A stretch of 64,000 nucleotides of DNA from Qipengyuania gaetbuli (GCF_020171365.1 NZ_JAIUZO010000002.1:1612001-1676000), one strand, 5' to 3'. Counted from the first letter of the stretch, positions 8,252 through 19,637 are shown. Numbers and translations are program-made. Notes: generated by a model from the sequence alone, not told the origin.

Positions 8252-9493
8252 TTATGCGCCCGGCGGCAGTGGATCGTTGGCCGAGCCCGCCTTGCGCTTC
8301 TTCGGCTTCGGAGCAGCGCCTGCGGCGCCTGCCAGGTCGCTATCCATCTGGTCGAGCTTGCGTGCCGCCCAGTCGCGTCCGCCGAGGCCGAAGGCGAGTG
8401 CGCCTGCAACCGCGACGCCTGCGATCAGGATGGTCAGCGCATTGGCCGGGATCATCCCGCCGATGCCGGTGAACTGCAGGCCCATGAAGACGAACAGGAT
8501 GATCGTCGCCCAGCGCACGATGGTCGCCGCGGTCGCGTTCTCCCCGTCGCCCGAGATGAGCCGGGCCAGCAAATTGGCGATGAAGAAGCCGAAAGCGATC
8601 ACCACCGCACCGAAGATCACCTTGCCGCCCAGTTCGAGCACGGCATCGAGGATTGCGGTCAGTTCGGGAAAGCCCAGCAGCCTGGTCGCCGCGATGGCGA
8701 AGAACAGGATGATGGCCACCTGCACGACGCGGGCGATGATGCTGGATGCGCGGGCATTTTCGCCCATCATCCCGCTTTCCGCCAGAGCCCTGTCGACGCC
8801 GAGGCCGGGCAGGACTTCCTTCAGCACCTGCACCACGAACTTGCTGATCAGGTAGCCGATGCCCAGCAGCACCGCGGCCGCGATGATGTTCGGGATGGCG
8901 TTGAAGATCAGCTGCAGCATGGAGCTGGCAGGCCGCGAGATGCTCTCGATATTGAGTGCATCGAGCGCCATGATCGCCACGAAGATCACGATCACCGCAT
9001 AGACGATAGTCGCGATCGTGTTGCTGATCGCGGTGTTGCCGGTGACATTGTCGACCCCGCCGCGATTGGCCCATTTGTCGAAATCGACCGTCTGCAGCGT
9101 GGTGACGATGAGATCGCGCACGATCCGCGCGACCATCAGGCCGATGAAGAAGATCAGTCCAGCGCCCACCAGGTTCGGGATGAAGGCGACCACGTTTTCG
9201 AGCAGGCTGTCGACCGGCCCTGCCACTGCGCCGAGGCCCAGCACCTGCAGGATTACCAGCAGGCCGAACAGCCAGATCAGCAGCGAGACGATTTTGCCGA
9301 GCGATGCCCCCAGCGACGAACCGCTGCCGGTGCCGCGCTGGAAGAAGGATATGTTGTCGACCAGCTTGGCGAATGCCCACTTGGCCGCTTTCGCCGCAGC
9401 CCAGGTTACGAGCAGGACGATGAGTGCAAGTCCGACCTTTTCGATGACGGTCATCGCCACCTCTTCGTCGAAGCGATATCTACCGATTTGCAT
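8252..9493 (-). CDS. MscS-like channel with TM-helix repeats
   Basis: A 413-residue membrane protein built from repeated conserved-TM-helix units, as in CmpX/YkuT-like mechanosensitive channels. Paired repeats such as ENVVAFIPNLVGAGLIFFIG and FNAIPNIIAAAVLLGIGYL, each followed by a helix and Asp/Gly turn, are plain in the sequence. The last segment (ALTILIAGVAVAGALAFGLG) ends in the Gly-rich GGRDWAARKL motif of the MscS pore region, but no large soluble beta domain follows; the C-terminus is Lys/Pro-rich. Start MQIGRYR has a GGAGAGG Shine-Dalgarno. Likely role is inner-membrane osmotic release. Confidence 0.85.
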   Translation of the reverse strand: MQIGRYRFDEEVAMTVIEKVGLALIVLLVTWAAAKAAKWAFAKLVDNISFFQRGTGSGSSLGASLGKIVSLLIWLFGLLVILQVLGLGAVAGPVDSLLENVVAFIPNLVGAGLIFFIGLMVARIVRDLIVTTLQTVDFDKWANRGGVDNVTGNTAISNTIATIVYAVIVIFVAIMALDALNIESISRPASSMLQLIFNAIPNIIAAAVLLGIGYLISKFVVQVLKEVLPGLGVDRALAESGMMGENARASSIIARVVQVAIILFFAIAATRLLGFPELTAILDAVLELGGKVIFGAVVIAFGFFIANLLARLISGDGENATAATIVRWATIILFVFMGLQFTGIGGMIPANALTILIAGVAVAGALAFGLGGRDWAARKLDQMDSDLAGAAGAAPKPKKRKAGSANDPLPPGA

Positions 9494-9602
9494 GAAACCT
9501 CTCCCCATTGGTTCCCCTACGGCATGGCCTATCACGCTGTCGGAAATATCCAAAAATCCACGAAAGACTGGAGTGGATAACTTTGGCTGCTATCACGCTC
9601 GC

Positions 9603-10706
9603 ATGAGAGGATTTTTCACCCGCTTCGCTATCGCGGCTTCGGGCTTCGCGCTCGCCGTTTCGTACCCCGTCTCGGCGCAGGACCATGCGCAGGCCGGATG
9701 GTCGCTCGCCATCCATGGCGGGGCAGGCACCATCGCGCGCGACAGCATGACGCCCGAAGAAGACGCCGCGCACCGCGCCGCCTTGCAGGCCGCGCTCGAT
9801 GCCGGCGCGAAAGTGCTGGCCGATGGCGGCAGCGCGCTCGACGCGATTGAGGCAGCGATCCTGATCATGGAGGACGAGCCGCGCTTCAACGCGGGCAAGG
9901 GCGCGGTCTACACCTGGGACGCGACGCACGAACTCGATGCCTCGATCATGGACGGCCGCACGCGCGATGCCGGCGCGGTCGCAGGCGTCACCACCGTGCG
10001 CAATCCCATCCTCCTCGCGCGCAAGGTGATGACCGACAGCCCGCACGTGATGCTGTCGGGCAAGGGCGCGGAAACATTCGCTGCCGAACAGGGCATCGAG
10101 CTGGTTCCGCCGAGCTATTTCGATACCGAGTTCCGCCTGAAGGCGCTGGAGCGGATGAAGGCGAAACAGCTGTCCGCGCTCGATGTCGACCTGAAATTCG
10201 GCACCGTCGGCGCGGTGGCGCTGGACCGGCACGGCAACATGGCCGCAGGCACTTCCACCGGCGGGATGACGGGCAAGCGCTGGGGCCGCGTGGGCGATGC
10301 GCCGATCATCGGGGCCGGCACCTATGCCGACGACCGCGCCTGCGCCGTGTCGGCGACCGGCTGGGGCGAATTCTTCATCCGGGTTGGGGTGGCGCACGAG
10401 ATCTGCGCGCGCCTGCGCATGGAGAAGGCCGTGGGTGCGATGAGCGCCGCCGACAGGATTCCGACGCTGGTCGCGCTGGACCATCACGACGGGCCCGAGA
10501 TGCCCGAAGTCGCGATTCCCGAAGGTGCGGCACAGGACATAGCCGATGCCGTGATGAACGATGTCAAGGCGCTGGGCGGCGACGGTGGGGTGATCGTCGT
10601 GACGCCCGAAGGCCACGCGCTCTACAGCTTCAATACCGCCGGCATGTACCGAGGCCGCGCCACCAGCGCAGGCGTCAACGAAGTCGCCATCTACGGCGAC
10701 GAATAG
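9603..10706 (+). CDS. iaaA: Exported isoaspartyl peptidase/L-asparaginase
   Basis: A 367-residue N-terminal-nucleophile hydrolase of the plant-type asparaginase family, with a signal peptide of about 24 residues (FAIAASGFALAVSYPVSAQ). The N-terminal subunit starts with LAIHGGAGTI and includes EDEPRFNAGKGAVYT. Autocleavage should occur before Thr201 in the FGTVGAVALD motif, making that Thr the nucleophile of the C-terminal subunit; the substrate loop STGGMTGKRWGRVGD follows. It would remove isoaspartyl residues or asparagine in the periplasm. The Shine-Dalgarno is weak. Stands alone between divergent and downstream gaps. Confidence 0.93.
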   Translation: MRGFFTRFAIAASGFALAVSYPVSAQDHAQAGWSLAIHGGAGTIARDSMTPEEDAAHRAALQAALDAGAKVLADGGSALDAIEAAILIMEDEPRFNAGKGAVYTWDATHELDASIMDGRTRDAGAVAGVTTVRNPILLARKVMTDSPHVMLSGKGAETFAAEQGIELVPPSYFDTEFRLKALERMKAKQLSALDVDLKFGTVGAVALDRHGNMAAGTSTGGMTGKRWGRVGDAPIIGAGTYADDRACAVSATGWGEFFIRVGVAHEICARLRMEKAVGAMSAADRIPTLVALDHHDGPEMPEVAIPEGAAQDIADAVMNDVKALGGDGGVIVVTPEGHALYSFNTAGMYRGRATSAGVNEVAIYGDE

Positions 10707-10911
10707 CTCCGAGTCGCAGGGCCGGTTGGCGGTTCGCGAAAGACGCGATTGGTCACGCTTTTCAGGCGTTTGCGCCCCTCTTTTGACTCTGAGGACGGCA
10801 AGGCGCAGCCTGCCGCCAGCGTTGGGGGACGAAAATCCATCACAACGGGCCGCATAAGGTCCTGACGCCGAAGTCACGGGTCGTTCAACTCGTCACCTAG
10901 GAGTCACAACC

Positions 10912-11361
10912 ATGAAATCACTTACCAAAGCCGTGCTCGCCGCGGGCGCGCTGCTTGTCGCCATGCCGCAGGCTGCCGTGGCGCAGGACCAGTACCCGCT
11001 CAAGGGCGCGGAGTGGATCGAGGTCACCGGCATCAGCCTCGAGGACGGCGGAGGCCTCCAATATGCCAACTGGCTGGCAAGCGAATGGCGCAAGCGCATG
11101 GACTATGCCGTCTCGCAGGGCTGGATCGAAAGCTACGAGATCTGGTCGAACGCGTATGCGCGCCAGGGCGAGCCCGACATGTGGCTCCTCACCCGCTTCG
11201 ACGAATTCGAAAGCAACGATGAATTCGAAGCACGCAACAAGCAGATGCGCGCCTTCATGCAGCGCAACATCCAGCAATTGCAGGCCGAAAGCGGCGACCG
11301 GGCGAAATACCGCACCGTGCTCGGCGATGTGCTGATCAAGCGCCTCGTCTGGCGCGACTGA
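10912..11361 (+). CDS. Exported protein of unknown function, 149 residues
   Basis: The N-terminus is a clear signal peptide (MKSLTKAVLAAGALLVAMPQ, cleaved after AVAQ at about residue 25). The mature part is acidic and aromatic, with LQYANWLASEWRKRMDYA, GWIESYEIWSNAYA, EPDMWLLTRFDEF and a C-terminal DVLIKRLVWRD. No cysteines are present. The compact alternation of helix and strand resembles dimeric alpha-beta barrel-like small proteins, but that is a guess. AGGAG lies nine bases before the ATG. It is the only gene between iaaA and the shared terminator with pheA. I do not recognise a named family. Confidence 0.75.
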   Translation: MKSLTKAVLAAGALLVAMPQAAVAQDQYPLKGAEWIEVTGISLEDGGGLQYANWLASEWRKRMDYAVSQGWIESYEIWSNAYARQGEPDMWLLTRFDEFESNDEFEARNKQMRAFMQRNIQQLQAESGDRAKYRTVLGDVLIKRLVWRD

Positions 11362-11375
11362 CGATTGCCCCCCGG

Positions 11376-11410
11376 GAGAAGGCGGGTCGCCCTGCGGCCC
11401 GTCTTCTCTT
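11376..11410. terminator. Bidirectional hairpin between convergent genes
   Basis: GAGAAGGCGGG (11376-11386) pairs with CCCGTCTTCTC (11398-11408), an 11-pair stem with one G-T wobble and an 11-base loop. It lies between the convergent 149-residue gene and pheA and can serve both, though T tracts are short. Confidence 0.55.
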
Positions 11411-11419
11411 GCCCTGCGC

Positions 11420-12313
11420 CTACCCGCGCTTGCGGGCGCGCGGATAGCTGCCGAGCAGGCGGACCTCGTTGGTCTGGAATGCCAGTTCCTCCAGCGCGGT
11501 ATCGACCCGCGCATCGCCCGGCGCGCCTTCGATATCGGCGAAGAACATGGTGGCCGCGAAGCTGGCGCCCTTCTGGTAGCTTTCCAGCTTGGTCATGTTG
11601 ACGCCGTTCGTGGCAAAGCAGCCCAGCGCCTTGTAAAGCGCGGCAGGGATGTTCTTCACCTCGAAGATGAAGGTCGTCATCGCATCGACACCGGCGAGCG
11701 CGCCCGGCGCGAGTTGTTCCTTCGCCAGCACGACGAAGCGCGTGGTGTTGTCATGCGCGTCCTCGACCGCGTCTTCCACGATCCTGAGGCCGTAGAGATC
11801 GGCAGCGAGCGGCGGGGCGATGGCGGCGATATTCGCCTCGCCGGTTTCCGCCACATAGGCCGCCGCGCCCGCCGTATCGGCATAGCTCATGCCGGTGATG
11901 CCGCGCGCGCGCAGGAATTCGCGCGACTGGCCGAGCGCCTGCGGATGGCTGTAGGCCGCCTCGAACGGACCGTCGCCGACCGCCATCAGCGCATGGGTGA
12001 TACGCATGAAATGTTCGGCCACGATCGCCAGCCCGCTTTCAGGGAGCAGGAAGTGGATATCCGCCACGCGGCCATGCTGGCTGTTCTCGATGGGGATCAT
12101 CGCACAGCCGGCCGCGCCGCTCTTCACCGCGTCGAGCGCATCCTCGAAGCTGAAACAGGGCAGGGGCAGCGCTTCGGGCGCGAACTGCATCGCCGCCTGG
12201 TGCGAATTGGAACCGGGCGCACCGCCGAAAGCGATGGCGCGCGCGGGTTCCTCGGCGGCGGCGGCGCGCATGGAATCGACCATGGCGAGGGCTGGCTTGG
12301 CAAAATTACGCAT
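11420..12313 (-). CDS. pheA: Prephenate dehydratase
   Basis: A 297-residue monofunctional prephenate dehydratase, making phenylpyruvate in phenylalanine synthesis. The catalytic domain has FGGAPGSNSHQAA, IPIENSQHGRVADIHFLL, YSHPQALGQSREFL and the active-site motif NTTRFVVL. A C-terminal ACT domain (FEVKNIPAALYKALGCFATN, then VNMTKLESY) gives feedback control by phenylalanine. No chorismate mutase domain is present. The first 25 residues are less conserved, so the start could be a few codons further in. Divergent from the cytochrome c gene. Confidence 0.95.
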   Translation of the reverse strand: MRNFAKPALAMVDSMRAAAAEEPARAIAFGGAPGSNSHQAAMQFAPEALPLPCFSFEDALDAVKSGAAGCAMIPIENSQHGRVADIHFLLPESGLAIVAEHFMRITHALMAVGDGPFEAAYSHPQALGQSREFLRARGITGMSYADTAGAAAYVAETGEANIAAIAPPLAADLYGLRIVEDAVEDAHDNTTRFVVLAKEQLAPGALAGVDAMTTFIFEVKNIPAALYKALGCFATNGVNMTKLESYQKGASFAATMFFADIEGAPGDARVDTALEELAFQTNEVRLLGSYPRARKRG

Positions 12314-12446
12314 GGGAGGCCGCTGCTAGGCACCAGTTGCACCCATCGCAAGCGCTATTGCACAGGGCGGACTTGCACGAAGGCGCGCACGGCACTAGAG
12401 CGGCGCGCAACCATAGACCACACGGATTCTCGCAGGTTCTCACGCA

Positions 12447-13148
12447 ATGGACGACCGTTTCAACACCGCCGCCGGTTGGGTACTCTTCTCCGGCATCGTG
12501 GCCCTCGGGGCATCGATCGCTTCGGGCATGTATTTCCATGCCGACAGCCATGACTATCCCGAAGGCAAGGATTTCGGCTTCTTCATCGAAGGTGAAGCCG
12601 AAGAAGGCGGCGCCGATTCCGGTCCGGATCTCGGCACGCTGCTTGCTGCGGCGGACGCGACGGCCGGCGAAGCCGTCTTCGCCAAGTGCAGTGCCTGCCA
12701 CACGATCAACCAGGGTGGGGCCAACGGCATCGGCCCGAACCTGTGGGGCGTCCTCGGCACCCCGCTCGGCGGGCATGCTGCCGGTTTCGCCTACAGCTCG
12801 GCGCTGAAGGACAAGGGCGGCACCTGGGACTATGCCAACATGGACGCATGGCTCGCCAACCCGCGCGGTTTCGCCAACGGCACCAAGATGAGCTTTGCCG
12901 GCCTGTCGAAGCCGGAAGACCGCGCCAACATCATCGCCTACCTGAAGGCGAACGGTGGCGGCCCCGACTATCCGGCCCCGGCCGCTCCGGCCGAAGAAGC
13001 CGCGGCTGACGCACCCGGCGCAGGCGAAGGCCCGGTCGAAGGCGCACCGGTCGACGGCGCCGAAGCTGCCGGCGCGATGAGCGCGGACCAGCCCGTCGCT
13101 GCAGCCAATGCAGCCACCGACGCTGGCGGCGCGACCAAGATCGACTGA
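12447..13148 (+). CDS. Membrane-anchored class I cytochrome c
   Basis: A 233-residue CycM-like cytochrome. A single N-terminal membrane segment (AGWVLFSGIVALGASIASGM) is left uncleaved as an anchor. An acidic linker leads to the heme domain: CSACH at residues 81-85 binds heme c, GIGPNLWGVLG follows, and the axial Met is in GTKMSFAG. The C-terminus is a long Ala/Pro/Glu-rich tail. It should shuttle electrons between the bc1 complex and terminal oxidase on the periplasmic side. Followed at once by a strong terminator, so it is monocistronic. Confidence 0.93.
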   Translation: MDDRFNTAAGWVLFSGIVALGASIASGMYFHADSHDYPEGKDFGFFIEGEAEEGGADSGPDLGTLLAAADATAGEAVFAKCSACHTINQGGANGIGPNLWGVLGTPLGGHAAGFAYSSALKDKGGTWDYANMDAWLANPRGFANGTKMSFAGLSKPEDRANIIAYLKANGGGPDYPAPAAPAEEAAADAPGAGEGPVEGAPVDGAEAAGAMSADQPVAAANAATDAGGATKID

Positions 13149-13180
13149 GCTTTCCGGCTTCAGGAAGATTTGACGAAAGG

Positions 13181-13203
13181 CCCCGCTTCGGCGGGGTTTT
13201 TCT
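13181..13203 (+). terminator. Rho-independent terminator after cytochrome c
   Basis: CCCCGC, TTCG tetraloop, GCGGGG (13181-13196), then a run of T residues. A textbook intrinsic terminator 33 bp after the cytochrome stop. Confidence 0.92.
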
Positions 13204-13209
13204 TTGCCC

Positions 13210-13875
13210 TCAGGCCTCGCCCTTGAAGCCCTGGGCGATGACGTACCACTCGCTCGAGCCCTTGCGGCTGGCGGGCGGCTTGGCGTGCTTGACCGTCTTG
13301 AAGTGCTTCTTGAGCAGGGCGAGCAGGTCCGCATCGGTCCCGCCGGCCAGCACCTTGGCAAGGAAGGTCCCGCCCTTGTCGAGGTTCTCGACCGCGAACC
13401 ATGCGCCCGCCTCGACGAGGCCCATGGTGCGCAGATGGTCGGTCTGCTTGTGGCCGACGGTGTTGGCGGCCATGTCGCTCATCACGAGGTCCGCCTTGCC
13501 GCCCAGCGCCTCTTCGAGCACGCGCGGCGCATCGTCGTCCATGAAATCCATCTGGAAGATCGTCACGCCCTCGATGGGTTCGACTTCGAGCAGGTCGATG
13601 CCGACCACCTGTGCCTTGGGCCGCAGTTTGCGCACCACCTGGCTCCAGCCGCCCGGCGCAATGCCGAGATCGACCACGCGTTCGACGCCTTTGAGCAGGC
13701 CGAATTTCTCGTCCAGCTCGATCAGCTTGTAGGCCGCGCGGCTGCGATAGCCTTCCGCCTTGGCCTGCTTGACGTAAGGGTCGTTCAGCTGCCGCTGCAG
13801 CCAGCGCGTCGACGACGCGGTGCGTTTCTTGGCGGTGCGAACCCGCGTGTCGCGATCCTTGCCCGACCTAGACAT
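13210..13875 (-). CDS. rlmE: 23S rRNA (uridine-2'-O)-methyltransferase
   Basis: A 221-residue RlmE/FtsJ methyltransferase acting on U2552 of 23S rRNA. The SAM site is VVDLGIAPGGWSQVV; the K-D-K-E tetrad is visible as SRAAYKLIE (Lys), MSDMAAN (Asp), FLAKVLAG (Lys) and SSEWYVIA (Glu). The N-terminus is basic, as usual for rRNA binding. The ATG has GAGGGA upstream and overlaps the ppx/gppA stop by eight bases, so both are in one transcript, an arrangement common in alphaproteobacteria. Confidence 0.95.
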   Translation of the reverse strand: MSRSGKDRDTRVRTAKKRTASSTRWLQRQLNDPYVKQAKAEGYRSRAAYKLIELDEKFGLLKGVERVVDLGIAPGGWSQVVRKLRPKAQVVGIDLLEVEPIEGVTIFQMDFMDDDAPRVLEEALGGKADLVMSDMAANTVGHKQTDHLRTMGLVEAGAWFAVENLDKGGTFLAKVLAGGTDADLLALLKKHFKTVKHAKPPASRKGSSEWYVIAQGFKGEA

Positions 13876-15103
13876 CCTGTTCCCTCATCCTTTGCAGTGC
13901 GGCGCGGCTGCGCTCGCCATCGGCATCGGCGGCCATCAGGCTGCGCAGGATGCCTTCGCGGATCCCGCGGTCGGCCACGCCCAGCGTCTGCGAAGGCCAG
14001 ATGTCGAGGATCGATTCGAGAATGGCGCAGCCCGCCACCACCAGGTTTGCGCGGTCATCGCCGATGCAGGGCAGTTCCTGCCGTTCCGCCCCGCTCATGC
14101 GGGAAAGGCGCGTGGAGATATCGCGCATGGCTTTCGATTCGAGGATCAGCCCGTCGACCGCGCGCCGGTCGTATTGCGGCAGCTCCAGATGCAGGCTGGC
14201 AAGCGTGGTCACTGTCCCGCTGGTGCCCAGCAGGCGGATCGGGTGCTTGCCCCGCGCGTGTTGGGCGATGCGCTTGGCGAAGGGCTTGAAACTGTCGCCC
14301 ACGGTGCGGCGCATGCGCATGTAGCGGTCGAGCCGGGTTTCCAGGGTCTCGTCCGATCCGGTCACCGTGTCGGTGAGCGAGACGACGCCCCAGGGCACGC
14401 TCATCCAGTCGAGGATGCGCGGGACCGCGCCGCTCGGCTCCACCAGCACCAGTTCGGTCGAGCCGCCGCCGATGTCGAAAATCACCGCCGGGCCGGGACC
14501 GTCTTCGAGCAGGATGTGGCAGCCCAGCACGGCGAGGCGTGCCTCTTCCTGTGCGGAGATGATGTCGAGCACGATGCCCGTTTCCTGCCGCACGCGTTCG
14601 ATGAACTCCTCGCCGTTGGAGGCGCGGCGGCAGGCTTCGGTCGCGACCGAGCGGGCGAGGTGGACATGGCGGCGGCGCAGCTTTTCCGCGCAGACGTGCA
14701 GTGCGGCCAGCGTACGCTCCATCGCCGCGTCCGACAGGCGGCCGCTGGCGGCCAGCCCTTCGCCGAGGCGCACCACGCGGCTGAAGGCGTCGATGACCGT
14801 GAAATTCTCGCCCGAGGGGCGGGCGATCAGGAGGCGGCAGTTGTTGGTGCCGAGGTCGAGCGCGGCATAGGCCTGCCGCCGCTGGAAACCGCGTTCCGCG
14901 GGCGCTGCCTGCCGGTTGTTTTCGATTGGGTTGGCCTGCTTGTCCGCCGCGCGCGGTTTCGCAGGCCGCGGGGCCGGCTTTCTGCCGGGCTTGCCATCGG
15001 GCCGGGAGGGGCGCTTGTAGCGGAAATCGGCTACCTTGCCGGACGTGCCGCCCCTGTTCTTACCAGGCCCCCTTTTACTGTCCGGCGGAGAATGATCCGC
15101 CAT
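13868..15103 (-). CDS. ppx: Ppx/GppA exopolyphosphatase-family phosphatase
   Basis: A 411-residue ASKHA-fold phosphatase acting on polyphosphate and/or pppGpp. An unusual basic, Pro/Lys/Arg-rich N-terminal extension of about 75 residues precedes the core, which starts AALDLGTNNCRLLIA. Further motifs are RVVRLGEGLAASG, the catalytic-Glu region IDIISAQEEARL, FDIGGGSTELVLV and LLGTSGTVTTLASLH. Start MADHSPP is chosen over an ATG 14 codons upstream. The polycationic tail may aid binding to polyphosphate or RNA. It is upstream of and overlaps rlmE. Confidence 0.92.
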   Translation of the reverse strand: MADHSPPDSKRGPGKNRGGTSGKVADFRYKRPSRPDGKPGRKPAPRPAKPRAADKQANPIENNRQAAPAERGFQRRQAYAALDLGTNNCRLLIARPSGENFTVIDAFSRVVRLGEGLAASGRLSDAAMERTLAALHVCAEKLRRRHVHLARSVATEACRRASNGEEFIERVRQETGIVLDIISAQEEARLAVLGCHILLEDGPGPAVIFDIGGGSTELVLVEPSGAVPRILDWMSVPWGVVSLTDTVTGSDETLETRLDRYMRMRRTVGDSFKPFAKRIAQHARGKHPIRLLGTSGTVTTLASLHLELPQYDRRAVDGLILESKAMRDISTRLSRMSGAERQELPCIGDDRANLVVAGCAILESILDIWPSQTLGVADRGIREGILRSLMAADADGERSRAALQRMREQDV

Positions 15104-15282
15104 GGGGTGTCTTCTTTCTATCCTCCCGCACGAACCAACGCGCACGGGGACTTGCCGCCGACGCTAGCGCCACATGACGTTTCGGGCAAGCAGAAGGGTT
15201 GACCGGGCGCGCCAGCGAAACTAAGTGCGCCCCCTCTCCCGGAGCGGCGCGCGATTCTCGGCGCCCCGACCGGCGATGCTGA

Positions 15283-15356
15283 TGCCCCGTCGTCTAATGG
15301 TAAGACTACGGACTCTGACTCCGTCAATTGAGGTTCGAATCCTCACGGGGCATCCA
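15283..15356 (+). tRNA. tRNA-Gln(CTG)
   Basis: A full cloverleaf can be folded: acceptor TGCCCCG/CGGGGCA, anticodon stem ACGGA/TCCGT around loop CTCTGAC with anticodon CTG, and T arm GAGGTTCGAATCCTC. The discriminator base T and an encoded CCA end at 15356. Reads CAG codons. Transcribed divergently from ppx. Confidence 0.97.
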
Positions 15357-15469
15357 CTTCTCCCACATTGACAGCGCGACTGGCGCAGCACCTCCGGGCC
15401 GATCTTTACGACTTGCGCATGGATTCGTGTTAGCTTGCCGAGAATTCGCAAGTAATCCGAAAGCAAGTC

Positions 15470-16159
15470 ATGCACGCCCGCCTCCTTCTTGTTGCCCTGT
15501 TCTGCATTTCTTCGCCCGCATTTGCGCAGCTTTACTTCGGCAAAGCGGTAGCGGTGGACGGGGATACGCTGGAGATGACCGGCGTGCGCTTCGTGCTGGC
15601 GGGTGTCGATGCCGTCGAGGCGCGGCAGACGTGCAAGCGCGGCGATGCGGAATGGAACTGCGGCGAATATGCGACCGCCGCCCTGCAATCGCTGGTCGAG
15701 GGCAAGAACGTCAGCTGCAAGCAGGCCGGGACCGATGCCTATGGCCGTGTCATCGCCAGGTGCGAAGCTGATGGACGCGACCTCGGGCAGGAAATGGTCC
15801 GGATGGGCTATGCGCTCCACATACCCGAAGAAGGTCCGGCCTATGCGGAGTGGGAGGATTTCGCCCGCGGCAAGACGGTTGGCATCTGGTCGGGCGAGTT
15901 CATGCAGCCGTCCGAGTTCCGCGTGAGCGACCGGCAGACCAGCGACGAACTCGCTGCCATGCTCGCCGCACGAAAGCGGCGTCTCGAAGCCTTGCCCGCC
16001 AGCAGGCAGGCGACCGCCGGGGTCTATTATCGCGGCTGCCGCGAAGTGCGGGCCGCCGGCAAGGCGCCCCTCTATCGCGGTGAGCCCGGCTATCGCCCCG
16101 AGATGGACGGTGACGGCGACGGGGTGGCCTGCGAACTCTACGGCCCGCGCCGACGCTGA
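15470..16159 (+). CDS. Secreted SNase-like nuclease with excalibur domain
   Basis: A 229-residue exported protein. Signal peptide is about residues 1-19 (ending PAFAQ). Residues 20-140 form a staphylococcal-nuclease-like fold: GKAVAVDGDTLEM, FVLAGVDAVEARQTC, then DAYGRVIARC and MVRMGYAL. Arg/Glu/Asp catalytic positions appear partly kept. A C-terminal excalibur-type calcium-binding motif (YRPEMDGDGDGVACE) is preceded by a CREV region. The pairing of nuclease and excalibur domains occurs in extracellular nucleases. Activity is probable, not proven. Confidence 0.85.
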   Translation: MHARLLLVALFCISSPAFAQLYFGKAVAVDGDTLEMTGVRFVLAGVDAVEARQTCKRGDAEWNCGEYATAALQSLVEGKNVSCKQAGTDAYGRVIARCEADGRDLGQEMVRMGYALHIPEEGPAYAEWEDFARGKTVGIWSGEFMQPSEFRVSDRQTSDELAAMLAARKRRLEALPASRQATAGVYYRGCREVRAAGKAPLYRGEPGYRPEMDGDGDGVACELYGPRRR

Positions 16160-16199
16160 GGCTCCATCGGCGCTGGATTCCCCGCGCGGCCTCGGCTAA

Positions 16200-18667
<2,468 letters not shown>

Positions 18668-18669
18668 TC

Positions 18670-19017
18670 TCAGGCCGCCTCGGCGTTCCGTTCGGCATGG
18701 GCGAGCCTGCCCGAAACCTTGTAATCGGGGGGGCAGCCGAAGGCTTCTGCCTGGAGGTTCGACGCCTTCTGGATCTTCCGCAATTCCCGTGTCGCCTGGC
18801 CGATGTCGTTGCGCGTGCCGATCATCTTGGTCAGGCCGTCACCGGCACTTGCGAGTGCTCCCTGTGCGGCGAGAACAGGAAGGCTGGATGCCTTGCTGAC
18901 CTCGACAATGCTTGCGCACAGTTGCGCCAGGCGCATGACCGCGGTGTCGACAGCCTCGACGGAAGCCTGCGTGTCGCTGGCGATGACCCTGCCTGCTGCT
19001 GCTTTGATATCGTGCAT
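18670..19017 (-). CDS. Small helical protein, unknown function
   Basis: A 115-residue, mostly alpha-helical, weakly amphipathic protein without signal peptide or membrane span. It contains ASVEAVDTAVMRLAQLCASI and LRKIQKASNLQAEAFGCPP, ending in a polar tail. Start MHDIKAAAG is chosen for AAAGGA eight bases upstream; earlier in-frame ATGs lack one. It lies between a membrane-anchored LuxR-type regulator and a small membrane protein on the same strand. The helical pattern could suit a binding partner for the regulator, but this is speculation. Confidence 0.7.
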   Translation of the reverse strand: MHDIKAAAGRVIASDTQASVEAVDTAVMRLAQLCASIVEVSKASSLPVLAAQGALASAGDGLTKMIGTRNDIGQATRELRKIQKASNLQAEAFGCPPDYKVSGRLAHAERNAEAA

Positions 19018-19064
19018 CGAATGATCCTTTCGGTTTGTTGCCATCAATCGGTGCAGTGATGAGG

Positions 19065-19559
19065 TCACGAATTGGCGAACTCGGCCATGTCGGAAAGGCC
19101 CAAAACGGTTAGAAAGACGAGGCAGCTCAGCATCGTGGCAACAGCTGCGATGCGCACCATCCAGATCATGCGCCGGACCTTGGGCGCGTCATTCCTGGAG
19201 CCGCCGAGTGGCGGGAGTATCGACTGGCTGAGTGCAGACTTGGCGGACGTGCGGAGAGGTGGGGCCTGAATGAAGGCATTCGAAAAATCCACCAGCTCTG
19301 CGTTGGGGTCGAGCATGAATTTGGGGCTGGTACCTTCGTGCTCCCGCTCGATTTCCTGCAAGCGTGCAACTGCTGCCAAGCGGTTGTTGACCTGCAAGAT
19401 GTCCATCACGGTCGCGATGTGCTGTTCGACCGTGCGATGGGAAATTCCCAATTGGTGAGCAATCTGCTTCGCCGTGAGTCCTCGCCTGACAAGCTCGATG
19501 CAGTCGGCTTGCCGTGGGGTCAGATTGGCAGCTTTCGCCAGATCGAACTTGGTTTCCAT
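19065..19559 (-). CDS. LuxR-type HTH protein with C-terminal membrane anchor
   Basis: A 164-residue protein with an unusual layout. Residues 12-70 are a GerE/LuxR-type helix-turn-helix (LTPRQADCIELVRRGLTAKQ, then IAHQLGISHRTVEQHI). A polar linker follows, and residues 132-155 form one membrane helix (MVRIAAVATMLSCLVFLTVL). There is no receiver or autoinducer domain, so it looks like a tail-anchored DNA-binding regulator. Start METKFDL is chosen over an ATG 13 codons earlier. Head of a three-gene leftward cluster of lower G+C than its surroundings. Target and signal unknown. Confidence 0.85.
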   Translation of the reverse strand: METKFDLAKAANLTPRQADCIELVRRGLTAKQIAHQLGISHRTVEQHIATVMDILQVNNRLAAVARLQEIEREHEGTSPKFMLDPNAELVDFSNAFIQAPPLRTSAKSALSQSILPPLGGSRNDAPKVRRMIWMVRIAAVATMLSCLVFLTVLGLSDMAEFANS

Positions 19560-19637
19560 TACTGATCCATAATGGACCCGATTTCCCGGGATTGGCAAGC
19601 TAAAGCAATGGTTTGATAAGTTACCGTCGCAGATCCG

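Noticed and set aside
9571..9585. A single TTATCCACT DnaA-box-like site
   Set aside because: One isolated copy without neighbours or an AT-rich region is expected by chance and does not mark an origin.
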